Assembly: GCA_049841135.1 (NCBI GenBank) | Contig: JASGHK010000001.1 | Span: 620,001 to 684,000, forward strand | DNA length: 64,000 nucleotides | DNA from: JACRCT01 sp049841135 | GTDB lineage: Bacteria > Myxococcota > Myxococcia > Myxococcales > UBA5297 | Direction of reading: 5' to 3' | Shown: positions 54,370 to 63,198 of the stretch, piece by piece | Numbering within the stretch: position 1 is the first letter of the stretch | Layout: every line of letters begins with the position of its first letter | The notes under the pieces: model-generated | What the model was told of the DNA's origin: nothing | The model's input: the letters and a program-made list of their open reading frames with translations, nothing else | Databases searched by the model: none | Position numbers and translations under genes: made by a program

Positions 54370-54568
54370 GGCCTCCGCGCGGGTCGCGTCGGTCGTGTCG
54401 TGGAGGTGTCGGCCTCCGCGCCGGGTCGTGTCGGTCGTGTCGTCGGAGCCGGGTCGTGTTGGCCGCGCCTGTTCTCGTGCAAGTCGGAATGGCGCGCCTG
54501 CTCGAGGCGACAGTGGCCCGTCCGACCGTCCGTCCGACCCGGCGCGGAGGCCGGCAGCTCCACGACAC
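54370..54568. repeat. GGTCGTGTCG direct and inverted repeat block
   Basis: Two direct copies of about 32 bases (54370-54401 and 54411-54443) contain CGGTCGTGTCG. A 34-base segment at 54395-54428 has a near-perfect reverse complement at 54535-54568 (CTCCGCGCCGGGTCG and CGACCCGGCGCGGAG). Together they form a palindrome-rich block in the gap between two convergent genes. Function unknown; termination or element remnant. Confidence 0.65.
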
Positions 54569-54592
54569 ATCCGTCCGACTGAGTGGCCGGTA

Positions 54593-55870
54593 TTACCCGA
54601 CGTCCCGGGTCAGGTGCAGCGGGACCACGTTGCGCGGCTCCGCCGACTCGGCCTTCTTGCCGGCGAGCGCGCTCTCGATGATTCCGGCCGCAACCTGCGC
54701 CCCATCCTCCCGGATGAGTCCGCCGACAGTCTTGGCCTGCCTCGCGCAGGTCCGCTCGAGCACACCACGCAACATCTCGACCAGCCGCCCTTCGGTCAGC
54801 CGCGTGAGCGGCACCGGCGCAGGACCGAGGCCCAGCTCGAACATCCGCTTGCCCCAGTAGTACTGGTCGAGGATCTGCGGGACGACTGCCTGTGGCACAC
54901 CCGCCCGGGCGGCGTTGTGCGTGGTCCCGGAGCCGCCGTGGTGGATGATGCCCGCCATCCGCGGGAAGAGCGTCCGGTGCGGCGCGGCGCCCAGCAGCAT
55001 CACGCCGCGCGGCAGGCTGGTGACGTTCTTGCCAAGCCCCGTCCAGCCCTGGCCGATGATCGCCCGGCAGCCGACCTTGCGAACCGCCGAGAGGATCATC
55101 CGGGTGGTGGCGTCCGGGTCCGGGACCACCACGCTGCCGAAGCCGATGTAGACCGGCGGCGAACCATCGGCGAGGAACTCCTCGACCTCCTGCGTGAGCG
55201 AGCCCTCGTCGCCACCAAACGGATAGCCGACGTAGTCATAGGTGAACCGCCAGCCCGGCGCGGGCGGCGACAGGAGCGGGTCATAGCCCAGCAAGTTGTG
55301 GCTCGAGCCGGCGCTGTACTCGGTGACCTTGCCAATCCTCGGCAGGCCCAGCTCGCGCCGCTTGCGGTCCAGCGTCTTGCCGAACAGCAGCTTGGTCGCC
55401 ACGTCGACGCCCTGCCAGGCGATCCGGTTGGCGGCGACGGGCAGGTTGAAGGTGATGGGCACCAGCGGCGGCACCTGGTCGCCCGGCAGGAACGGGCAGT
55501 ACCCCAGCCGGAAGTGGGGGATCTTCCGGTACTGCGCCACGGTCTGCGCGCCGATCTCGTTGACCGCGGTCAGAAGCGCGTCGGCCCCCGCGGTCGCCGG
55601 GATCAGCTTCTCGAACTGGTCGATCATCGCCTCGGTCGCCCAGGTCAGGATGTTCTTCACCGACTTGATGCCCTGGTCGAGCGAGCCCATCAGCTGCTCG
55701 CTGTCGGTCTTGAAGTAGCCGGCATCCAGGCCGCGCCCGACGATGGTCTCCTCGAACTTGCGCGGCGCGAACACCTTCACGTCGTGCCCGCGCCGATGCA
55801 GCGCGGTCGCAATCTCGATGACCGGCTGGACATCCCCGCGCGACCCGGCGATTCCGACGACGATGCGCAT
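54593..55870 (-). CDS. GT1/GT28-type glycosyltransferase (sterol or macrolide glucosyltransferase-like)
   Basis: A 425-residue GT-B enzyme. The N-terminus RIVVGIAGSRGDVQPVIEIA has GSRGDVQP, the start found in sterol 3-beta-glucosyltransferases and related MGT enzymes. The donor-binding signature near the end is IHHGGSGTTHNAARAGVPQ followed by QILDQYYWGKRM. The likely product is a glycosylated lipid or small molecule, with a UDP-sugar as donor. The next gene upstream in the transcript is a radical SAM protein, four bases away. It is a member of the minus-strand cluster ending with a 3-beta-HSD-like gene. Confidence 0.9.
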   Translation of the reverse strand: MRIVVGIAGSRGDVQPVIEIATALHRRGHDVKVFAPRKFEETIVGRGLDAGYFKTDSEQLMGSLDQGIKSVKNILTWATEAMIDQFEKLIPATAGADALLTAVNEIGAQTVAQYRKIPHFRLGYCPFLPGDQVPPLVPITFNLPVAANRIAWQGVDVATKLLFGKTLDRKRRELGLPRIGKVTEYSAGSSHNLLGYDPLLSPPAPGWRFTYDYVGYPFGGDEGSLTQEVEEFLADGSPPVYIGFGSVVVPDPDATTRMILSAVRKVGCRAIIGQGWTGLGKNVTSLPRGVMLLGAAPHRTLFPRMAGIIHHGGSGTTHNAARAGVPQAVVPQILDQYYWGKRMFELGLGPAPVPLTRLTEGRLVEMLRGVLERTCARQAKTVGGLIREDGAQVAAGIIESALAGKKAESAEPRNVVPLHLTRDVG

Positions 55871-55874
55871 GGCC

Positions 55875-57080
55875 TCAGCTCCTCCCCGCCAGCCCGTACC
55901 GGCGCTCGAGCTCCGCGATATCGATCCGATCGATGTCGAGCGCCGGTCCGCGATCGCGCCGGGCTTCCATGAAGCGCCGCGGCACCTCCACCAGGATCTT
56001 GCGGGGGCTGAACTTCATCGAGGAGAGCATCCAGCAGGTGTGGGTGCACCAGCAGTTGGCGCGCTCGCCGCCGCCCAGCGTGCGGATCTCCTCGCGCATC
56101 GTCACCGACTCGTGCACCGCCTTCAGGTCGAACCCGTAGTCGCGCACGTTGCCGATGCGCGGGCGCAGCTCGCAGGAGCGGAAGCCGCCGTCGTGGTCGA
56201 GGACCAGCGTCGTCTCGCCGGCGGTGCAGTCCATGCCCCAGCGCGAGGGCCCGCTCAGGTTCGCCCGCTGGATCCGGTACAGCTCGCCCATCACGCCCAT
56301 GAACGAGACCTTCGCCAGGTGCCTGCCACCCGGCGGCAGGTCCTTGAAGAGCCGGTCGGCGGTGGCGTCCATCAGCGGCAGGATCTGCCGGTGGAACGCC
56401 TCCAGGCGCTCGCGGTTGGCGCGGGCGAGGTGCGGGTCGCGCGACTCGCCGCGCACCGCCTCGAAGAACTGCGTGGCCAGGCGGAAGCGCTTGAACAGGT
56501 AGCAGCCCAGGTCGAAGAGCTGGTCGATGTTCTCGCCGGTGACCACGGTCGCCACGTTCTGGTGGACGCGCGGGTGGCCGGCGAAGGCGGCGCCGGTCCG
56601 CTCCATGGCGGCGATGGTCTTGGCGAAGCCGCCGGGGACGCCGCGCTGCTGGTCGTGGACCGCGCCCAGGCCGTCGAGCGAGTAGTTGAGGTGCACCGCC
56701 AGGTTCGGGCAGCGCTCGACCAGCCGGCGGACCTCGGTCTCCACGCGCTCGGGCAGGAGGCCGTTGGTGGGCAGGTTGATCGTCTGGATGTCGTTGTTCC
56801 GGTAGAAGAGCTCGATGATCTCCACGAGGTCCGGCCGCAGGAACGGCTCGCCGCCCGAGAGCCAGAGCTTGTCGAAGCGCGGCGCGGTCTCGGAGAGCTT
56901 GCGGATCTGCGCGAAGGTCAGGTTCTCGCCGGGGTGCGTCTCCTTGGCGTAGAAGCACGTGCGGCACTTCGAGTTGCAGTCGTTGGTCACGAACAGGAAG
57001 ACCGACTCGAGCTTGCGCCGCCGGACCACCTTGTTGAAGAAGCCGTCCTCGCCCATCACCTTGCGGGTCAGCAGTCCCAT
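55875..57080 (-). CDS. Radical SAM/SPASM-like enzyme
   Basis: A 401-residue protein with the [4Fe-4S] radical SAM motif FLFVTNDCNSKCRTCFY (CxxxCxxC, about residue 35) and KLWLSGGEPFLRPDLVE. After the barrel, more cysteines (MDCTAGE, RSCEL, ANCWCTHTC) may hold an auxiliary cluster, as in SPASM or Twitch proteins. It would cleave S-adenosylmethionine to start a radical reaction. The substrate is unknown. Its place between a glycosyltransferase and a medium-chain dehydrogenase suggests tailoring of the same product. Confidence 0.88.
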   Translation of the reverse strand: MGLLTRKVMGEDGFFNKVVRRRKLESVFLFVTNDCNSKCRTCFYAKETHPGENLTFAQIRKLSETAPRFDKLWLSGGEPFLRPDLVEIIELFYRNNDIQTINLPTNGLLPERVETEVRRLVERCPNLAVHLNYSLDGLGAVHDQQRGVPGGFAKTIAAMERTGAAFAGHPRVHQNVATVVTGENIDQLFDLGCYLFKRFRLATQFFEAVRGESRDPHLARANRERLEAFHRQILPLMDATADRLFKDLPPGGRHLAKVSFMGVMGELYRIQRANLSGPSRWGMDCTAGETTLVLDHDGGFRSCELRPRIGNVRDYGFDLKAVHESVTMREEIRTLGGGERANCWCTHTCWMLSSMKFSPRKILVEVPRRFMEARRDRGPALDIDRIDIAELERRYGLAGRS

Positions 57081-57162
57081 GTCCGTCCCTTCCCTTCCGT
57101 TGCTTGCTTGCTCGTGAGGCCTCGCAGCGAAGCCCGATGCGTGCGCCTGCGGCCAGCGTCGT

Positions 57163-58458
57163 TCAGTCGACGGGCGGCAGATCGTCGTGTTGGAACCAGA
57201 CGCCGGTGCGGATGAGGCCGCTGCCTGCGCCGTGCTTGCCGTCCCAGACGTCCCAGAAGCGGTCGGCCAGCGCCTCGAAGCTCCCGTCCATCCGAGTGAA
57301 GAAGCCCTCGACCACCTCCGGTGGAGCGGACAAAAGCGCGTCCTGCGCCAGGTCGAAGTCCTTGCGGCTGGAGTTGACGAAGAAGCGCACGAAGTTCGAG
57401 TGCAGGGTCTGCATCGTCAGCGACAGGCCGCCCTCGAAGCTGACGCCCTTGGTCGCGCCGGGGATGCTCTGGAACAGGAACGCGGTCAGCGGCTCCCAGC
57501 GCTCGGCACGGCCGGACTTGGCGAGGTAATCCAAGAGCTGGAAGGACTCGGCGTCGCCGCTCCCCTCGCCCACCACGAAGATCCGGTGCCCGGGCAGCAC
57601 GTCCTTCCAGCCCGTCTTCGGCTCCTGGTCGAGCGTGAAGTACTTGCCGCCCAACTTCACGAGCGCCTGCGCCCGCGGGTTCTTCTCCAGCGGCGTGCGG
57701 CTGACACCGATCGGCGTGAAGCCCAGGTGCCTGGCGACGACGCAGCCGAAGAGCGCGATGGGCCCCAGGCCGAAGAAGAGCGCCGCGGGCCTCCTGCCCT
57801 CGAGCGTCGCCGGCCACTCCGGGCCATAGCTCGCGCGGGCCATGGAGAGCGCCTCGTTGAAACCGTTGGCGAAGGTGGAGGTCGGCTCGACCAGCGCGCC
57901 CCAATGCGGGCGCATCCCCGGCTTGAGCGGCACGAAGGCGCTGGCCGGCACCACGAAGCGCCGCTGCCCGCCGCCCGGGACCTCCTTGATGCCGAACTCG
58001 ACGATCCGCTCGAAGCCGAAGTAGCAGTTCTTGGCGTTGCCGCGGGCGCAGTTGGGGCAGGTGCAGGGCGTGCGGCCGCGGAACTCGTCCCAGCGGACCA
58101 GCACCGTTCCCGCGGCGCCCGCGCTCCACTCGGGATGCGCGGCCGCGACGTCCGGGGCGCAATAGCGCAGCGTGACTGCGACCTCGTGGAAGAGGACGCG
58201 GCCTCCGGTCGGCAGCCAGGGCTCGAGGCCCACGGTGACACCACCGCGGTTCTCCGGGTTCTCGCCCTGAGTCCGGTCGGAGTGGCACAGCAGCGCCGCC
58301 TTCAGGTCGACCAGCACGTGGCCCTTGGGCACGTCGGCCTTGGCAGGCAGCGGCAGCGCCAACGCCTTGGGCATCAGGCGCAGCTGGCCGGGGACGGGCA
58401 CCAGCGCGAAACCGGGGCGGGTCTCGTAGGCGGCTGGGGGGCGTTGGAAGAAAGGCAT
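57163..58458 (-). CDS. Medium-chain (zinc) alcohol dehydrogenase-like protein
   Basis: A 431-residue MDR protein, longer than usual. The N-terminal GroES-like half has structural-zinc cysteines in TPCTCPNCARGNAKNCYFG. The Rossmann half has LFFGLGPIALFGCVVARHLG in place of the usual GxGxxG, and a LDQEPKTGWKDVLPGHRIFV segment. The C-terminal part has hydrophobic-aromatic LHSNFVRFFV and MDGSFEALADRFWDVWDG. Substrate unknown; oxidation or reduction of an alcohol or double bond is likely. Its start is next to the EthD-like stop (58460). Confidence 0.65.
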   Translation of the reverse strand: MPFFQRPPAAYETRPGFALVPVPGQLRLMPKALALPLPAKADVPKGHVLVDLKAALLCHSDRTQGENPENRGGVTVGLEPWLPTGGRVLFHEVAVTLRYCAPDVAAAHPEWSAGAAGTVLVRWDEFRGRTPCTCPNCARGNAKNCYFGFERIVEFGIKEVPGGGQRRFVVPASAFVPLKPGMRPHWGALVEPTSTFANGFNEALSMARASYGPEWPATLEGRRPAALFFGLGPIALFGCVVARHLGFTPIGVSRTPLEKNPRAQALVKLGGKYFTLDQEPKTGWKDVLPGHRIFVVGEGSGDAESFQLLDYLAKSGRAERWEPLTAFLFQSIPGATKGVSFEGGLSLTMQTLHSNFVRFFVNSSRKDFDLAQDALLSAPPEVVEGFFTRMDGSFEALADRFWDVWDGKHGAGSGLIRTGVWFQHDDLPPVD

Positions 58459-58459
58459 C

Positions 58460-59216
58460 TCAGCCCTTCGCCGGCGACTGGAAGTCGGTCTTGAGGAAGT
58501 ACTCGGAGACCGGTGCGGTGCGCACCCGGGACAGATCGTGGAAGTGCGTCACCGCCCCCAGGATCTTGGTCATGTTGACCGCGAGCTTGATGGGATTCCA
58601 GCCGGCGCCGAAGAACAGGAACGGATTCTCGCAGTGGCGGGTGGAGGGCCACATCTCGGCGACGATGCCGTCGATGGCCAGCGCGCCCTCGGTGACCGGC
58701 CGCAGGATCCGGTTGCGGACGTAGCGGGTGCGCGGCTGGATGGCCTCGGAGACGGGCGACATCTGGCCATGCCAGCGCTTGATCCACTCGTCGTAGTCGA
58801 GGCGCTTGGGGCGCTCGAGCAACGTGATGACCGTGACGCCCGGCGAGCGCTCGCCGTCGGCCCAGTGGCGCGGGGCGGCGTGGGGGTTGCCGCCGTAGTC
58901 GCGGTAGATCGACTCCTCGACGTGGTAGCCGCTGAGCTTGAAGCCGGCGGCGGTGAGCACGTCCTCGAACGGCTTGCGCTGCTCGAGGTCCTCCACCCAG
59001 AGGTCGACCGACCCGCTGATCTGCGGCGGAATCCTTCGGCCCGAAAGGCATCGGGTTCATCATCTTCGACTCGGGGTCGGCGACGTGAACGACCAGCCGC
59101 TTGGGGTCGAGCGCCAGGAGCTTCGGCCCGCACTCCTTGACCAGCAGGTCGCGCGTCGCCGCGCGGTCGTTGCGGACGTTTTCGGGGCCCCAGAGCAGGT
59201 AGACGAGCTTTTCCAT
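58460..59216 (-). CDS. EthD-like (dimeric alpha/beta barrel) protein (one frameshift)
   Basis: A 251-residue protein after correction. The first half has KLVYLLWGPENVRND and VVHVADPESK; the second half has VTVITLLERPKRLDYDEWIKRW and then RYVRNRIL, typical for EthD proteins, which are small alpha/beta barrels acting in degradation or tailoring steps. The frame breaks at 59029-59033, where GAATC replaces GATC; correction joins GPKD to PPQISGSVDLWVED. The gene starts 30 bases after the end of the flavoprotein gene and ends two bases before the MDR gene start. Confidence 0.65.
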
Positions 59217-59246
59217 GGCGAGAAATCTCCGAAGAGAAGAGTCGGT

Positions 59247-60839
59247 TCAGTTCCGGGCCACCTTGGCGGCGCTGCGCCCGGCGTTGCGGCCGGAGAATAC
59301 GCAATCCGCGATGGACAGGCCGCTGACGTACGAGCGCGAGCAGACCCCGGCGGCATTCCGCCCGGCGGCGAAGAGCCCGCGGATCGGCGCACCGGTCTCG
59401 TCGAGGACCTGCGCGGTGAGCGCGTCGGTCTTGAGGCCGCCGAGCGTCAGGCACGGGCTGGGGAAGAGGGAGCTGTCGAGGCGGCAGTCGACGGCGAAGA
59501 ACGGGGCTTCCTGGACCGCCGCGACGTAGGCCGGGCGCTTGCCGAAGCCATCCTTGGCGCTGCCGGTGGCGACCGCGTTGTAGGCGCGGACGGTCTCCTC
59601 GAGCGCCGTCGGAGGCACGCCGATCTTCCGGGCCAGCTCGCTCAGGCTGTCCGCGCGCTTGCGGTTGAGGTGCAGGTTCCCGCTCCCGGTGAGCTTGCGG
59701 AAGATGAGCGCGTTGCGCCGGCCGGTGACGATCTCCTCCAGCGGCTGGTCGACGACGTCCTCTTCCTCGTCCAGCTGCCGGTCGGCGAGCTCGTGCTGGC
59801 GCGAGTCGACGATGAGCCAGGCGCGGGCGTGCGGCTGCTGCGCGATGTGCGCGGAGAGCGTGGCGCCATAGAGCGTCTCGTCGCAGAAGCGCTCGCCATT
59901 CTGGTTCACCAGCAGGCCGGTGACGAAGGCCTCGGGCGGGCACAGGAAGCGCGAGGCGGCGCAGCGGTCCATGGCCGAGACGGCGGCGCCCACCGCCTGG
60001 CCCAGCTCGATGCCGCTGCCGTCGTCGCCGGGCGTTCCCAGCGGCATGCAGCCCGCGTAGGCCGGGGCGTAGCGCTTCATCATCTGCGCGTTGAAGACGA
60101 AACCGCCGGCGGCGAGCACCACCGTCTTCGCGGCGACGATGGAGCGCTTGCCGCGCTTCTCGAGCGATCGCCCCAGCGCCGGGACCGGCCCGCCGACCAT
60201 GCCGAGCTTGCCGAGCAGGCCGTGGGCGCCGGCGGCGAGGCCGGACAGGTCCGAGAGCTCCACGCCGCGGATGCCGTCCTCGCCGTCCGCCACCAGCCGC
60301 TCGGCCTTGGCGTGGGTGCGGATCTCGACGCCGGCGGCGCGGGCCGCCCTGCGCAGCGCCTCGAAGATCTCGCCGCCGGTCATCCCCTTCCCGCCCGGCA
60401 CGTGGCCACGGGCGGCGGGGCGCGCCGAGTCCTGGTAGGGCTGCTCGTTGCCGGAGTAGTAGAGGCCAAAGCCGTCCGGCGGCTGGGTGGTCTTCTCCGG
60501 GAAGAGCTTGGGAGGGACGTGCAGGCCCATCGACTCGAGCCAGGCGAGGTTGTCGCGGCTCGCTTCGCAGAACGCACGCAGCACCGCCTCGTCGACGCCC
60601 GCCTCGGTCTCGCGGACGAGATAGCGCAGCATCGACTCGACGTCGTCCTCCACCCCGGCCGCCTTCTGCGGATTGGTGCCGCCGCCGGCGTAGACCACGC
60701 CTCCGGAGAGCTTGGTCGCCCCGCCGCCGTCGTAGCGCTCGAGCACCAGCACGCTCGCGCCGGCCCGCGCCGCCTCGATGGCCGCGCAGGCCCCGGCGGC
60801 GCCGAACCCGACCACGACGACGTCGTAGCAGTCCTTCAC
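59247..60839 (-). CDS. FAD-dependent oxidoreductase (fumarate reductase/3-ketosteroid dehydrogenase type)
   Basis: A 530-residue flavoprotein starting at GTG in a GTGA overlap with the epimerase gene. The FAD motif is DVVVVGFGAAGACAAIEAAR plus VLVLERY. Features of the fumarate reductase/KstD group are GGATKLSGGVVYAGGG, a large capping domain, and the end GGLKTDALTAQVLDETGAPIR to LFAAGRNAAGVCSRSYVSGLSI. The sequence is closest in style to 3-ketosteroid delta-1-dehydrogenases and fumarate reductase-like enzymes. Substrate is not known; the neighbour 3-beta-HSD-like enzyme makes a steroid-like or terpenoid ring plausible. Confidence 0.85.
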   Translation of the reverse strand: MKDCYDVVVVGFGAAGACAAIEAARAGASVLVLERYDGGGATKLSGGVVYAGGGTNPQKAAGVEDDVESMLRYLVRETEAGVDEAVLRAFCEASRDNLAWLESMGLHVPPKLFPEKTTQPPDGFGLYYSGNEQPYQDSARPAARGHVPGGKGMTGGEIFEALRRAARAAGVEIRTHAKAERLVADGEDGIRGVELSDLSGLAAGAHGLLGKLGMVGGPVPALGRSLEKRGKRSIVAAKTVVLAAGGFVFNAQMMKRYAPAYAGCMPLGTPGDDGSGIELGQAVGAAVSAMDRCAASRFLCPPEAFVTGLLVNQNGERFCDETLYGATLSAHIAQQPHARAWLIVDSRQHELADRQLDEEEDVVDQPLEEIVTGRRNALIFRKLTGSGNLHLNRKRADSLSELARKIGVPPTALEETVRAYNAVATGSAKDGFGKRPAYVAAVQEAPFFAVDCRLDSSLFPSPCLTLGGLKTDALTAQVLDETGAPIRGLFAAGRNAAGVCSRSYVSGLSIADCVFSGRNAGRSAAKVARN

Positions 60840-61882
60840 GCCCGGTGCTCCCGCCAGTAGGTGATGCACTCCTTCATCCCTTCGGCGTGCTGCACCAGCG
60901 GCCGGTACCCGAGCTCGCGGCGCGCCTTGTCGCTCTTGAAGGTGAAGGTGGTGGTCATGTTGTGGATCTCGAGCCGCGTCATGAACGGCTTCGGTCCGCC
61001 GAAGCGGTGCGCCCACTCCGACAGGTGCGCGACCTGGTAGAGCGGCCACGCCGGGAGGTTGCGCTTGGGCACCCGGTAGCCGAGCGCCTCGGTCAGCGGC
61101 CGGAACCAGTCCATCAGCGGCATCGGCTCCTCGTCGGTGACGAAGAACGCCTGGCCGGCCGCCGCCTGCGGCTTGTCGACGAGCGCCGCCGCCGCGAGCA
61201 GCTCCGCGCTGACGACGTTGGCGACGTGCGTGTTGTCGGCGGCGGCCTTCTGGTCGCCGATGGTGGCGACGAGCCGCCCGGCGCGAAGCTCGGAGACGAA
61301 CTTCTCGAGCATGTAGCAGCCGGGGCCGGCGCCCCAGATGCCCGCGGGGCGGATGGCGACGGTCTTCAGCCGGCGGCCGTTGGCGGCGAGCACCAGGCTC
61401 TCCGCGGCGATCTTGCTCTGGGCGTAGAGGTCGACGGGCCGGCGGGCGTAGGGCCGCGACTCGTCCTCGAGCTGGGCCCCGGCGTCGCCGTAGCAGACCG
61501 TGTTGGTGCTCGTGTAGACCAGCCGCGGGCAGCCGGTGTCGAGGCAGGCGTCGAGGACGCTGCGCGTGCCTCCCAGGTTGATGCTGAAGACCTCGTCGCG
61601 CACCTCGGGGCGGGCGATGCCGAGGAAGTTCATCACCGCGGCGACGTGGAAGACGGTGGAGCACCCGCGGACCGCCTCGCACACCGCGGAGCGGTTGCGC
61701 AGATCACCGACGAGCACCTCGACCCGCGGGTCGTTGGCGAGCTCGCCGTGGGGCGGCCGCCGATCGAGAATCCGCACCTTGAGGCCCTGCTCCAGCAGGC
61801 CTTTGACCAACGCCTGGCCCACGAAGCCGGCGCCGCCGGTCACCAGGCACGTCGGCCCAATCGCCGAGAGACTCGAGTCCAT
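60836..61882 (-). CDS. 3-beta-hydroxysteroid dehydrogenase/isomerase-family NAD epimerase
   Basis: A 348-residue extended SDR. TCLVTGGAGFVGQALVKGLL is the NAD-binding site, STNTVCYGDAG and LYAQSKIAAESLV hold the Ser and Tyr-x3-Lys active site, and IRPAGIWGAGPGCYMLEKFV is typical for 3-beta-HSD-like proteins. These oxidise a 3-beta-hydroxyl of sterols or related alcohols; the family also includes epimerases and reductases. It begins the minus-strand cluster and overlaps the next gene. The intergenic gap upstream is 314 bases. Confidence 0.85.
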   Translation of the reverse strand: MDSSLSAIGPTCLVTGGAGFVGQALVKGLLEQGLKVRILDRRPPHGELANDPRVEVLVGDLRNRSAVCEAVRGCSTVFHVAAVMNFLGIARPEVRDEVFSINLGGTRSVLDACLDTGCPRLVYTSTNTVCYGDAGAQLEDESRPYARRPVDLYAQSKIAAESLVLAANGRRLKTVAIRPAGIWGAGPGCYMLEKFVSELRAGRLVATIGDQKAAADNTHVANVVSAELLAAAALVDKPQAAAGQAFFVTDEEPMPLMDWFRPLTEALGYRVPKRNLPAWPLYQVAHLSEWAHRFGGPKPFMTRLEIHNMTTTFTFKSDKARRELGYRPLVQHAEGMKECITYWREHRA

Positions 61883-62196
61883 GGTCCGCGTCCTCCAGCC
61901 CCTGCTCGCATTCAGGGCCGCCGATCTACGCAGTGCGGCATGCGGGCGACAAGGAACCGGGGTCGCGGCGCGTGCGCTTTCGCACGTCCCATCCATTCGC
62001 AGCGGACCGGGCGCGCGGGCACAGGCGGGCCCGGCCAAGTTCGCACGCCTCGCCAAGCGTGGGATGTCGATGAAGGAAGGAAGGGACACTGCAGGGGTAT
62101 CTTGACCCGAAGCCCGCGGCCCCCAGCCCGAAGCCCGGCTTCGTTGACACCCCGTGCCGCGCGGGATAGCAACAGTGGCCTTTCCCGGGGGCGCGA
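61883..62196. other. Divergent intergenic region
   Basis: 314 bases between the 3-beta-HSD-like gene (minus) and the epimerase gene (plus). No coding potential beyond gene shadows. One sigma-70-like promoter towards the right is listed; a minus-strand promoter should also be here but no strong match could be named. Confidence 0.5.
62144..62172 (+). promoter_or_regulatory. Candidate sigma-70 promoter
   Basis: TTGACA, a 17-base spacer and TAGCAA lie 25 bases before the start of the epimerase gene. The -35 hexamer is perfect; the -10 hexamer is weak. Confidence 0.4.
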
Positions 62197-63186
62197 ATGC
62201 CCGCCAAGTCACGCGTCAAAAAGCTCCGCGTCGCGGTCACGGGCGCCAACGGCTCCATCGGCCGGTTGGCGCTCCCGCGGCTGCTCGACAACGACCAGAT
62301 CGACCGCGTGCTGGCCCTGGACATTGCCGAGCCCGAGGTCGCCCACGACAAGCTGCACTTCGCCCAGGTCGATCTCTCCCGGTCCAACGCCGTCGACGAG
62401 CTGACCCGGGCGTTGAAGGAAGCCAAGATCGACTCGTTGGTCCATCTGGCGTTCTTCTCCCGGCCGGCGCGCGACCTGGCCTTCGCCCACGAGGTCGAGG
62501 CGGTGGGCACGGGCAAGCTCCTGGCGGCCTGCGCCGCGGCCAAAGTCGGTTCGCTGGTGATGTCGAGCTCGACCTTCGTCTACGGCGCCTCGCCCAATCA
62601 CCCCAACTTCCTCACCGAGGATCGCCCGCTCGTTCCCCACCCGCAGAGCCGCTTCGTCGCCGACCGGATCGAGGCCGAGCAGCAGGTGCGGGCCTTCCGC
62701 ACCAGCCACCCCACCCTCCGCTCGGTGGTGCTGCGCTTCGCGCCCATCCTGGGCCCCACCGTCGACACCCCGGTCACGCGCTACCTGACGAGCCCGGTGG
62801 CGCCCATGGCGCTGGGCCACGACCCGCTCGTCCAGTGCGTACACGAGGACGACGTCGGAGAGGCCCTGGTGCTCTCGGTGCTCTCCAAGGCTTCCGGCGT
62901 GTTCAACGTGTGCGGTCGCGGCGTGCTCCCGCTCTCCACGGTGCTTCACCTGTGCGGCTCGCGCCCGCTGCCGCTGCCGCTGCCTTTGGCGACCGCCTCG
63001 CTCAAGGCGCTCAACACGCTGGGCGTCACCGCGACGCCGACCCGGCTCATCGACTACCTGCGCTACCTATGGGTCGCGGACGGCCAGAAGGCCGAGCGCG
63101 AGCTCCACTTCCGGCCACGCTTCAGCACCCGCGAGGCCGTCCTCTCCTTCGCTCAGGCGCGTGGCCGCGCCGGGGCCGCGACGTAA
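62197..63186 (+). CDS. NAD-dependent epimerase/dehydratase family protein
   Basis: A 329-residue extended SDR. RVAVTGANGSIGRLALPRLL is the NAD-binding motif; a TFVYGAS segment follows the Ser site, but the Tyr-x3-Lys position does not show a clear YxxxK, so catalytic detail is uncertain. LRFAPILGPTVD and VQCVHEDDVGEALVLSV are common late blocks. Substrate unknown. It is followed 12 bases later by the last gene of the window. Confidence 0.75.
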   Translation: MPAKSRVKKLRVAVTGANGSIGRLALPRLLDNDQIDRVLALDIAEPEVAHDKLHFAQVDLSRSNAVDELTRALKEAKIDSLVHLAFFSRPARDLAFAHEVEAVGTGKLLAACAAAKVGSLVMSSSTFVYGASPNHPNFLTEDRPLVPHPQSRFVADRIEAEQQVRAFRTSHPTLRSVVLRFAPILGPTVDTPVTRYLTSPVAPMALGHDPLVQCVHEDDVGEALVLSVLSKASGVFNVCGRGVLPLSTVLHLCGSRPLPLPLPLATASLKALNTLGVTATPTRLIDYLRYLWVADGQKAERELHFRPRFSTREAVLSFAQARGRAGAAT

Positions 63187-63198
63187 GAGAAGAACTCC

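Noticed and set aside
58938..60860. 640-residue plus-strand frame opposite the flavoprotein
   Set aside because: Shadow of the FAD gene; composition dominated by Arg, Gly and Ala.
60845..62404. 519-residue plus-strand frame opposite the 3-beta-HSD gene
   Set aside because: Shadow frame crossing an intergenic region; no motif.
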